Assembly (NCBI RefSeq): GCF_954871325.1
Contig: NC_088778.1
Coordinates: 27,203,120 to 27,267,119, forward strand
Origin: Gordionus sp. m RMFG-2023
Lineage: Eukaryota; Nematomorpha; Gordioida; Chordodea; Parachordodidae
Direction: 5' to 3'
Length of the DNA: 64,000 nt
The notes beneath the pieces are model-generated. The model had not been told where the DNA came from, made no database searches, and worked only from the letters and a program-made list of their open reading frames with translations. The position numbers and the translations under genes were made by a program. Positions 54,895 through 64,000 of this stretch are shown here, piece after piece; positions within the stretch are counted from its first letter, which is position 1; each line of letters begins with the position of its first letter.

Positions 54895-57393
54895 CAGAGT
54901 TGGGCAGTACCGTGAATACTTGTATCTAAGATACAAGATCCTTTTGTATCTTGTACTCAGTATCTTATTGACATTTTTAATAAGATACTAGTATCTGTAT
55001 CTAAGATCCTTTATTTTGAAAAAAATCTTGTATCTTTTTCATTTTATTTAAAAAGATACAGATACAGATTCTTTTTAATATTCTTGTTTAAAACATTTAC
55101 ATATCACACAATGTAACTTTATTTTCTTCGTGAAATCTTGTATTATTTTCTTTATTTTCCCGCTATATTTTAAATATAATATTGATAACCCAAATTAGTT
55201 GGAAATGTTATAGGTCACAAAGATAGATAGATTAAAAATAACAACACCAAAACTAAATAAAGGATATATTTTATATGTAATATTTTTTAATTTGTAAAAT
55301 GTTTAACAATCATAGTAGTGAAGATGAAATTATGGAGATGGGTTCTCCTGAATCAAATCCGAATCTTAAAATTCTAGATGGTAAATTTTATAAAATTCAT
55401 GTGAAAAAGAACAAGGTACAAGCTTGTCAAAATTGCAGAAGTAAAAAAGTTATTAAAGGTTCAACAAACTCCTTTACAAACTTTGTTAAACATATTAAAG
55501 TATATTATATTTTTATTTTATAATTATCAACATAATAATACCTATACTTAACTACCTCTTAGATAATTGTTAATAAATTTTTTTATAGAAGATGGTTGAT
55601 TACAAATTAAAATCATTTTGTATATATATTTTAGGGGTGTGTCGACACCACTTTTTGGACGATATTCCCGATATTAAATTGATATCGGCCGATTACCGAT
55701 CCGATATCATATCTAACTTTGTATTCTCTAAAGATACCAATGCTTCTAATTTTTAATATACTTTAATAGTATAACATCTATAATTTAAATATACCATAAC
55801 TTATGTCATTTAATATATTATAATGATGAGTTATAGTTTATATTCAATTCAATTCTAAAAGTATATAAAATATTTTTATTATTAAATCACTTTTATATAA
55901 TAAATAATAACATTAATCTATATACATAATAAGTAATAAACAATTATATTATGAAATTTGAAATAAATATTTAAAATAATATTTAACATTAATATAACAA
56001 AGATTTCTTTTTAGAAATACCAATATTTCCTTATCAGAGGTCAGCTTGCAGCGATAATAACTGTCAATATCACCTGCTTCACTAAAAACAGATTCTGAAG
56101 AGAATCTCGCACACCTTTATAAACAGAATGCGCAAAAAAAATAACAACATGGCAGAATATTTATTAATTAATTATTAAACATAATAATTTTCTTTAATGC
56201 ATTTTAAATTGATTAAATTTTGTAAATAAATACTGTAATGTAATTTTACTTATATCATAAATAAATAAAAGTAACTAATAAAGTTAAATTCTACCTTATT
56301 ATAATTATTTTATTAAGAGCCTTTTAAAATTATCTAATATTTTTATATATCAATTGTAGCTTAAATATTTTCTCTAATAAGAACTTGCTAAAATAATTAT
56401 ATATAAAATATATTAGGGATGTGCCGATTTTTTTATCGGCTTGGATCGGGCTGGTTTCACCCATTTTAAAATATCGGTTATCCGCCAATATTAAAAAATT
56501 TGATCCGATATAAAATGGCTTTTTTAACAAAAATAAAAAGTTATAAAATTTTTAAAAAAATTATATATAAAATCATTTATTTTTATAAATAAAATCGAAA
56601 TCCATTTTTATGTATATTTTTTTAATAATAATTATGTATTTAATAATTATAATATAAAGTTGTACATTATTATGATATTTTTTATATATAATTAATGATT
56701 TTGCAAAAAATATATAAAAAAAAATTGAAAAGAGATTTAAATGATATTTATATATATGATATTACAAATGCAAGAATTAATAAGTCATATTAAAAAATAA
56801 ACTAATTTAAATAATACATAAAATCGCAAATAAGTAATGATAAATACTTATTAAAGATAATGAATAAAATAAAACTAGTATATTTTTTTTAGAGATGCCA
56901 TTTAGCCATATACTCCGAATATAAGCTATATTTAAAACAACATAGAAAATAACCTGCAAATTCTAATAAATCATTTAATTTAATTTTTTTTTCTTATTTG
57001 CAAATTTTCAACTCCCATTAAATATACTACTCTCCCTTCCCTGTTTAAGCTATTAATGGGCAAAAACTAATATTAAAATCCCTGGTTATTATAATTAATT
57101 TATTAATAAATATTTTATTAATTATTGCAAATATTCATTCTTATATGTGTATGCTATGTTCTTCACAAATAAATAATAAAAACTGTATTTTATAAACTAT
57201 TCTAATTTAATTGGTATTTATAATTTAAAGTATCTTGTATTTAAGATACTCTAATTTAGTAAAAGATACAAGTATCTTTTATCTTGTATCTTTTTGATAT
57301 TTTGAAAAAGATACTAGCATCTGTATCTAAGATTCATTTTTTTATAAAGAATCTGTATCTAGATTCTTTTTCTGGAGGACCTGCCCAACTCTG
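54895..57393 (+). mobile_element. hAT element 2, nested inside element 3
   Basis: The terminal repeats are CAGAGTTGGGCAG and CTGCCCAACTCTG, with a perfect 8-bp duplication, cgcatatg (54887-54894 and 57394-57401). The subterminal 'gtatcttgtatc' repeats match element 1, so the two are one family. The N-terminal coding remnant at 55299-55523 includes LKILDGKFYKI (compare LSILNGKFFEV in element 1), then CQNCRSKK and NFVKHIK, a BED-type zinc finger lacking its last ligand at the exon end. The rest of the transposase is missing or replaced by further insertions. It is 2499 bp. Confidence 0.9.
55633..56110 (-). mobile_element. hAT element 4 remnant, nested in element 2
   Basis: The left end AGGGGTGTGTCGACACC is a hAT-type terminus with 'gatatcggccgattaccg' subterminal words. 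On the minus strand at about 55985-56110 the frame reads ARFSSESVFSEAGDIDS and KLTSDKEILVFLKRNL, the end of a hAT dimerisation domain ('S.ERVFS.AG...R..L......LVFLK.N'). The 5' part and the other end are absent. A related left end, AGGGATGTGCCG, occurs again at 56415 in the same orientation, implying another truncated copy. Confidence 0.7.
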
Positions 57394-57959
57394 CGCATAT
57401 GGTTGTTCCTGCATATTTCCCAAATGGGCAACTAATCTTTCTTTTACCATCATATTTTGTGGCAGATTAATATAAGGCCAATTAAGTTTAAATTTAGGGT
57501 GAATCATGGCTGCCAAAATGTTATTGTCTTCATACAGTGAAGGAAATCTATAATATGTAATGATAATTAATTTATTATTAAATAAGTGTTCATTTTATTC
57601 ATATAAATCAAGTATCTGCAAAACTTAACCCTTTTAAATTTTACAGTCAAGTCTGGCACATCATCTGTATGGTATATATTTATATTTGGGTCATATCATA
57701 AATATTGATTAAATGTAAACTTAATACTTAATATAAATTAACATTGTAATTTATTTACAAAGAATATTAAACAAAATATTAGCTTAAAATTCAAATAATC
57801 TAATAAATTTTTAATGTCTTCAAAGGCCCATTAATATTTTACTAGATATCAGAGGTTTAATAGAACTGGCCTGTTAAAAATATTTTACTAAATTTGCCAG
57901 ATCTTTGCAATTTTTTAATATATTTTGCAGATATCTGATAATATAAATAATTGCATAAA

Positions 57960-58022
57960 AAAATATTTTTTTATAAAGAATCTGTATCTAGATTCTATTT
58001 CTGTAGTACCTGATCAACTCAG
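57960..58022 (+). mobile_element. Solo right end of a hAT element 2-type copy
   Basis: 'aagaatctgtatctagattc' followed by 'tttctg' and 'cctgatcaactc' repeats the right end of element 2 ('aagaatctgtatctagattc', 'cctgcccaactctg'). No matching left end is present nearby. Confidence 0.55.
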
Positions 58023-58699
58023 GAATGTAATAAATTAAATTTAAACATGTTGACATTAAGATTATCAAATAAAAAAAATTTAAAAGAATTATTTGTAAAT
58101 GTCTCTTTAAGTTCGAGGATGATATTTTGGAAGATGATATTATCTTCTTACAGAGACGGCATTTGGTGCTGATCATATTATAAGAGTTGCTTTCATCCAT
58201 TTCACATAAAGTAAAATACTTACGTAATTTCAAAAATGGTAAAAGGTTCTCATTCTCACTTATATCTGCTGTTACATCAATAGTAGAAGCAATAGAATTT
58301 TCTAAATCTATAATGGACATTTACATTTACCTATTAAAATAAATATTAATATATTATTATAAATTTATATTAAATAACTTGTAAGAGCTCTAAATCTCGT
58401 AAAATTTAGGAAATGAATAAATATATCTATAAAATAAATGGTGGAATGGAAGTTGATAAAATATGAAGATAGATATTTTTTTTTAAAATAATATTTTAAT
58501 TTAATTTTCAAAATTTTTATTTTATTTATTGCTTTTTAAGTAAAAAATTAATTTTTAAAAAGATCGGGATCGAATTTTAAACAAAATGATCTCGATCCTC
58601 AATTTAAGTCAGAATCATAAATCTCGTAAAATTGACAAATTTGCGATCGAATCCAGGATCGTCGATCTTTTGATTCGATCTTTTAACAACAATTTTTTA

Positions 58700-59650
58700 T
58701 TATAATTTTTTTATTAAATTTTTTATAGTCAGCATAAAATTCTCTCGTTCAAAAACAGCTTTGGTCGCATTATTATTCAAGATGAAAATATTGGTTCATA
58801 TTTTATCACCATAATCTCCATAAATGGTTTTTGAGAAATTAAACCTTATTTATGTCTATCTCACAATTTTGATATTGTGAGAAATTAGGAAGGTTAGACC
58901 CTTATTAAATATTATTGGTAGAAATCTGCAATAATTTGAGATGCTCAAAGATAATTTAAGTCTGAATGAATAAAGGATCTCCTATTATGGGAAAAACAAT
59001 AAGGATCTACAGAAAACACAGTAGAATTTAGTGTCTAGGTTTGGATTTATATTTATCTTTTGAATAGCCTTTTACTTTTGATCAATAAAGCTAGTTTTCT
59101 TGGCGAAGGATGTCTGAAATTAACAAGTGTTATTTTTAGCGTTCAAACATGCAAAATTCATAGATAATTTTTTTACTTTCACAAATTTTTAAGAATATTA
59201 GGAGAAGGAGTTTAGGTCGTAAAAGAACAATCTACATAAATCGAGCCAAAAAATGTTTGTCAAAAACTAATGAAAAATGTCCCAAAGGATCTTATGAAAG
59301 TTTCAATGATAAAAAGATTACTTCGTGTTATTAGAATAATTGTCAATCAGTAGCAGTAGATCAAGGAATATATCCTCTCAATAAAGTAAAGTAATACAGT
59401 TCTTTAATAACGACCAACCAAATATGATTATCTCATAACATATAGCAGGAATCGATTCATTGCATAGATTTTTGAGTGAATATCGTCTATGAGTGCATAA
59501 CAAAAGATGGTGATAGTACCTATTTCTAACTTTCTCGATATGTATTGAAGACACTTGGATTATACATATTTCTTTGGATAGAAATATGTCTCACTCTATG
59601 ATTGAAAATGCACCTAAAAAATGATACCACCTGGCAAATCAAGATGCCCA
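58700..59650. other. Decayed sequence, not recognised
   Basis: The base composition is less A/T-run-like than the surroundings, and short open pieces change frame often. This suggests an old coding element, but I found no diagnostic motif. Confidence 0.3.
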
Positions 59651-59659
59651 ATTGATTCA

Positions 59660-60160
59660 ATCCAAGAGGTAGGAAAAGATAAAGCCAATCGGCAAGGTGG
59701 TTGCCAAGCGAAAAATGATATATAAGTGTGATGCACTGATTGATAAAAATAAAATGCTCAAATTAAAAAAATCATATTTTGAATTATTTTTTTTGAAATT
59801 TTGGGCATATAAATATATTTATATTAATGTATTAATAAAGAAAAATAAATTTTTTAAAAAGTATTTTATGTTTTTTGATACCTTGGTATTTAACGTTTAT
59901 AAAAAATTTTTTTTTAAATTTCCAGACTATCCAGTTACGAAAGAATTAATATGATATACGTTAGCGTCAATGTGTTTTTTCCAGCAATGTGTTATTTTAA
60001 TTCTAAATCATTTTTTGAGCGCGTCTTTTTAATTTTAAAAATCTGATTTTAGAAGAAATGTATTCCATTACACTTTCGAAATTTCAATCTTTTGAATTGT
60101 ACATAATTTTGCCATTAATATTAAGTTGAAAATCTCTTGGCAAAATTGTTTTATTCATAG
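59660..60160 (+). repeat. Family H long direct repeat, copy 1 (with 62150-62620)
   Basis: Shared blocks in order: 'aaagccaat', 'ggttgccaa', 'gatatataagtgtgat', 'tttttgat..cttggtat', 'atcc.gttacga', 'agaattaat', 'tttaaa' and 'aatgtattcca'. The second copy is at 62150-62620, and the 3' half also occurs at 28610-28810. The open frame at 59697-59954 lies in this repeat and is not a gene. Confidence 0.65.
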
Positions 60161-60298
60161 GGAGGTAGATTAGAGGTCTCGGGATCGAAACGATCTCGAC
60201 CTATTCTCAAACTTTACATGGGTAAAAAGCTCGCGTCACTCGATTGGACACGGGCGATCGAATGCGAACGCCTAGTGGGCCATTTTTGGTAAGCAGAT
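60161..60298 (+). rRNA. 28S rRNA fragment (large-subunit domain II), isolated
   Basis: The stretch matches a universally conserved part of eukaryotic large-subunit rRNA: 'gattagagg', 'gatcgaaacgatctcgacc', 'tattctcaaacttt', 'atgggtaa', 'gaatgcgaacgcctagtggg' and 'ttttggtaagcaga'. Helix bases around 'tcgaaacga' can pair. It begins abruptly after family H repeat ('ttattcatag|ggaggtag') and ends at 'aagcagatcaaa'. Neither neighbouring 28S sequence nor other rDNA is present. It is an inserted fragment or pseudogene, not a working rRNA gene. Confidence 0.85.
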
Positions 60299-60299
60299 C

Positions 60300-60975
60300 A
60301 AATCAAAATATGATGGAATATAAGACTTTTCAATTTAAAAAAACATTCTTCAAAAAATCACTAAAATTTGGAAACACATTGCCAAAAATAAAAAAGACAT
60401 TATAATATATATTTTTTAAAAACTAAAAATTATTTTTAAATGAATAAACTCTTATCATTTTCATTGTATTCCTCGTCATTAATTTTATATAATATTTATT
60501 TATATATTATATCAATACAATTCTTTTAGAAAGTATCCTCATACTAAACTAAATACTTTCATTAAAAATATGAATAATACTACTGATTAAATTTTCTAAC
60601 TACAAAATTGTGATTTATTTACAGTATTGTGTCAAATATGGATATATTATATTTGAAATATTTGTGATATATAATTATAATGCGATTGTGTTTAAAACTA
60701 TCTAGGTGGCGTTTAATTAAAGTATATAAAAATAATTGTTTAAAATTACAAATGGATGTTTGTAATGCATTTTGAAAAAAAAATTAATTTAAATATTGCT
60801 AGTGGTTGCAATTATATTTATTAAAATAAATGAACAACAAGGAGGTTATATTATATTTTTTTCTAAATTTATGAAATATTTTTTAAAAATTAGTCTATTG
60901 CGATATGATCGCTTAAACTTTATTCCTTTTATCTAGTGTCAAAAAATTAGTGTCTATAGTACTAAATTGCAGGTA
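60300..60975. other. AT-rich stretch
   Basis: Nothing recognised. Confidence 0.35.
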
Positions 60976-60978
60976 TCT

Positions 60979-61277
60979 TACCTAGACTCACGATTCATTC
61001 ATTAAAATGAATTTTTAAGCGGTTTAAAGAAAATCAGCTGGACCCGCCATTTTGGTAACACATGTAGTAATTATTCTCATTTAAAAATTACTATTAAATT
61101 GATAACTTGCTTCCTTATTATCTCGATGATCCGGTAATTCTTTAATAAAGTTTGCATCAGATATAGGAATAAATTAGGTTCTCGTTTAAAATTTTAATAA
61201 TGATTAGTGTAACCAAGATGGCGTCTGCTGACTTGCATTGATGTACACTTTTAATGAATGAATCGTCAGTCTAGGTA
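60979..61277. mobile_element. Family F element, best copy
   Basis: Inverted ends of about 29 bp: TACCTAGACTCACGATTCAT on the left and ATGAATCGTCAGTCTAGGTA on the right, the arms continuing with TCATTAAAA and TTTTAATGA. It is 299 bp and non-coding. The ends begin and finish with TA, so a TA-targeting (mariner-like) origin is possible, but I cannot separate duplication from terminus. Fragments lie at 27290-27440 and 49585-49690. Confidence 0.75.
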
Positions 61278-61289
61278 TTATATATGTCA

Positions 61290-62140
61290 TTGGTATCTAT
61301 CTAAAATTTAAATTAGATGATTTTTGATTGGTGCAATTTTTTAAATTATATTTTTAAATTTAACAAAATAAATGTTTAAAAAAAAATAAAATGATCTTTT
61401 TATAATTAAATTTTGTTAAACAAATATTGAACAATTTTTTTGAAAAAATACTAGTTATTTTTTTTTGTTATAAAAAAATTTTTTTTTCACATTTAGCTGT
61501 GACCTAAATATCAAAAATATTATTTAGTTAATTTTAACGAAAAGAGAGAAATAAACTCTTTTTTTTTAAATGTAAAAATGAAATATTGGTCTAATTTATG
61601 AAAATTTATTAATTTTTTAGCTTAGAATTTGAATAAATTGTGAAATCTTTACGAAAAAAATAAGTGATATGTTACATGTTATTAACTACATATTCTTTTT
61701 CACGATATATTCGTATTGTATTAATATACTTTTTCATTTTAGATAATGAAGGTTTAAGGCGATCATTTGATATATTATATGTTGTAATGGATAACGTTAT
61801 TTTATATGATATACATTTTTACATGATTGATTTACCTTGTATATAGAAATCTTATATTATAAAATTATTCAGTTAATTCTATTTATAAAAAGATTGAATA
61901 AAAGACGTTATTCTAAAATATTAATTCTCTCAAGACCGTACAAGACTTTTCCCCACCTTGTCAACATAATATAAATTCATATTTTTCAAATTATAAGAAA
62001 TGGACAATTATATTATTCAAATTGGAAAGTATTTATAATAAATGGGAAGTATGAAGATGAATTGGTAGGATTTTAAAAATTTTTAATGGAAGATTTTGGT
62101 AATGTTTCATAATTTTATAAACAAAAAATAAATTTTGAAC
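61290..62140. other. AT-rich stretch
   Basis: I recognised nothing. The 60-codon frame at 61664-61846 is unsupported. Confidence 0.35.
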
Positions 62141-62149
62141 GTAAGCTTG

Positions 62150-62835
62150 TGTCAATTAAAGCCAATCTGCAAAGTAGTTGCCAAATGGTGCAAGATAAAA
62201 AAAAACGACATATAAATGTGATATACTAATACAGATAAAAAGCTTAAAAATTTTTTTACCAAAAAATGAAATTGTTACCAACCATCCAATGTTTGAGTTG
62301 TGGAATATACAGAAAAATAAATTAAAAAAATTTTTTTTTCCATGTTTTTGATTTCTTGGTATAATCTTTTTTTATAAAATTTTCCGGACCATCCTGTTAC
62401 GATAGAATTAATATTATATATGATAGCAGCAATATGCTTTTTACCGGCAATTAGTTATTTTTCTAACTTAAAATCATTTTTTGAAGCAGGTTATTTTTAA
62501 AATAAAAATCTGATTTTTACCAGAAATGTATTCCATCATGTTTTGAATACCTCTCTATGAATTTTTGATAATCTTGCCAAGAATCTTTGAACTTAATATA
62601 ATTTATATTCGTTTTTTCATAGATTTTTTTTTATATAAATAACTAAATGATTAAAACGTTAATGGCAAAATTGTCTACAATTCAAAAGTTATATATTCTA
62701 AAAGTTGGAATACATTTCAGTTAATATCAGATTTTTCTATATTTAAAAAAAAACGAACTCAAAAAATTATTTAAAGTTGGGAAAATAACACATTGCCGGA
62801 AAAAACATATTTGCCGCTAACGTATATATACGGCG
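62150..62835. repeat. Family H direct copy 2 plus inverted half copy
   Basis: 62150-62620 repeats 59660-60130 in the same orientation. Straight after it, 62640-62835 carries the 3' half in inverse orientation ('aattgtctacaattcaaaag', 'aacacattgccggaaaaaac'), making a foldback of about 200-bp arms. Confidence 0.65.
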
Positions 62836-62946
62836 AAAATTCCATGACAAATCAACACATAATACACGATATTCAACCTTGACCCTCAATATATTTTTCT
62901 AAAAATTTTTACAAAAGTTTGTATATATTTTAACTGAAAGTTTTAT

Positions 62947-63165
62947 TTGGAAAACAATGTGTATGATTGTTTGCAATATATAGATTTGGTCGATGAATTG
63001 TATTATAATAATTCTATAAAAAGTATTAATTTTTACAGCAATAAATTTTGTCCTATTTCATCTCAAAATTTAATAGATAACCCTTCAAAAATTTATCCTA
63101 CCCTCATTAAAGCAACCTTCCCCCTACTCACCTCAAAAAATAGGATGCAAACTGTTCCTACCCCT
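62947..63165 (+). other. Open frame upstream of Gypsy remnant, unrecognised
   Basis: An open stretch with YIDLVDELYYNNS and SKIYPTLIKATFPLLTS continues into the RNase H remnant at about 63160 (DAV). It does not resemble reverse transcriptase motifs. It may be unrelated sequence fused by deletion. Confidence 0.3.
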
Positions 63166-64000
63166 CCCGCTCATGTAGACGCTGTTTGTTGCAAATGGTT
63201 GATAATATAGAGAAGCCGATTTTATTTTTGTCCAGACAATTTAATATTACTGAAAAAAATTACTTTACAATAGAAAAGGAAGCGTTAGCAGTCAAATTTG
63301 GTTTGACTAAGTGTAGAGAGTATTGTTAGGCCGAAATTTTTATTACATACGGATCATAAACAGTTGGTATATTTGTTCAAAAAAGACAATAAAGAATTAA
63401 TGATCTCCCCGAGGTTGCAAAACTGGTTAATCTTGGTTGGTAATTTTGATTTTGAAATAAGATTCAGAGGTAATAAAGATGTTGAAAGCAAAGATATAGA
63501 GCCAATGATTAATAAGGAAGAAGAGGAATTAAATATTAATATTATAAGAGCTTTAAAGGTAGATACAAGAATAAGGCCGATAACTTTGGAGCTAGTGGAT
63601 AAGATAAAGCAAGATGAAGAATTAATAAGTATTAGAGCTTGTTTAAAAGGAGATATAGAATGGAAAAATTAAGACAAAGCCATTAAAAACATTAAGAGTG
63701 AATTAAATGTAGATGAAAATTGATTAATGAGAGGATATCGCTTAGTGATACCGAATATGTTAAGAAAAGACATTTTAGCAGCGGTATATACCGGACATCA
63801 AGGTATAGAAAGAATGAAGAATAAAGTACGAGAGTATATTTGGTGGCCCAGGATGAATAGTGAAATTGAAGAATTAGCTAAGCGTTGTGTGAAACATGCA
63901 ATATGTGTGCTAATGTACCAGCAAAAAACAAGGAAGATAAATGGTCAGAGATAAATGTTCCATATGTAAGAATACATGTAGATTTTTTAGAATTTGAGAA
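63166..64000 (+). pseudogene. Ty3/Gypsy-type pol remnant: RNase H and integrase zinc-binding region
   Basis: Read across several frames: KPILFLSRQFNITEKNYFTI and EKEALAV, then LLHTDHKQLVYLF, then LQNWLILVGNFDFEIRFRG, the RNase H of Ty3/Gypsy elements. After a stop at 63670 comes GHQGIERMKNKVREYIWWPR with the H-H-C-C integrase finger partly spoiled (CVKHAIC). Breaks: a stop and small indels at about 63328-63340, stops at 63670 and 63722, and a 2-nt insertion near 63905. After that insertion the integrase start (WSEINVPYVRIHVDFLEFE) continues off the window. No terminal repeat is seen, and the reverse transcriptase part is missing upstream. Confidence 0.85.

Larger units (their letters stand above)
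54290..58690 (-). mobile_element. hAT element 3, host of nested insertions
   Basis: The left end 'caggcttgttaaccgatc' and the right 'gattcgatcttttaacaaca' are imperfect inverted repeats. Both subterminal regions are dense in 'gatcgaatcc' and 'cgatcacgatc' words. The minus-strand transposase survives in pieces. A BED-type zinc finger at about 57988-58320 has KCRLCKK and SNLKRH. A central part at 57402-57540 has AAMIHPKFKLNW. The C-terminal part at about 54630-54886 has THLPSSAPVERLFSKAKHVL and RRKCLSDDN. The central and C-terminal parts are split exactly at the insertion site of element 2. There is no clear target duplication. Confidence 0.75.

Noticed and set aside
59697-59954. Plus-strand frame of 85 codons
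   Set aside because: It lies in the family H direct repeat. The second copy does not keep the frame open.

Overview
The window looks like nuclear DNA of an AT-rich animal (metazoan). Genes are split by GT-AG introns, codon use fits the standard code, and the background is roughly three-quarters A+T with long A/T runs. Intron length is bimodal, with introns of 41-88 nt beside introns of 0.5-2.9 kb. I cannot name the phylum. Gene content is sparse: four gene models that I support, plus scattered candidate exons.

Layout. (1) 2736-3179 (+): a small two-exon gene for an unrecognised single-pass membrane protein. (2) 13889-17753 (+): exons of a membrane guanylate cyclase with all catalytic signature residues and no kinase-homology region between its membrane segment and the cyclase domain. 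Possible further exons lie upstream (10.5-12.5 kb) and downstream (18.95 kb). (3) 37342-39762 (+): a three-exon family GT31 beta-1,3-glycosyltransferase, close to full length. (4) 43131-49478 (-): the 18S rRNA dimethyladenosine transferase DIMT1, assembled here from nine confidently placed exons plus one doubtful one. Most of these exons are too short to stand out as open reading frames.

The rest is a graveyard of mobile elements, mainly of the hAT superfamily. Five short families (named A-E here) recur through the window. Families A and B carry 8-bp target duplications and share related ends. From 50 to 58.7 kb, full-length and broken hAT elements are nested inside one another. One 2.5-kb element with a perfect 8-bp duplication splits the transposase of another. 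The right edge holds a frameshifted Ty3/Gypsy polyprotein remnant that runs off the window. A Penelope-like fragment, a hAT transposase fragment and several tRNA-like (SINE-type) pieces are also present.

The genes do not form a pathway. They are unrelated housekeeping, signalling and glycosylation genes whose introns have been enlarged by the same repeat families. The most unusual items are the cyclase architecture, a tandem array with tRNA-promoter-like boxes inside its intron, an isolated 28S rRNA fragment at 60.16-60.30 kb, an interleaved inverted-repeat structure at 25.3-26.2 kb, and DIMT1 introns as short as 41 nt.
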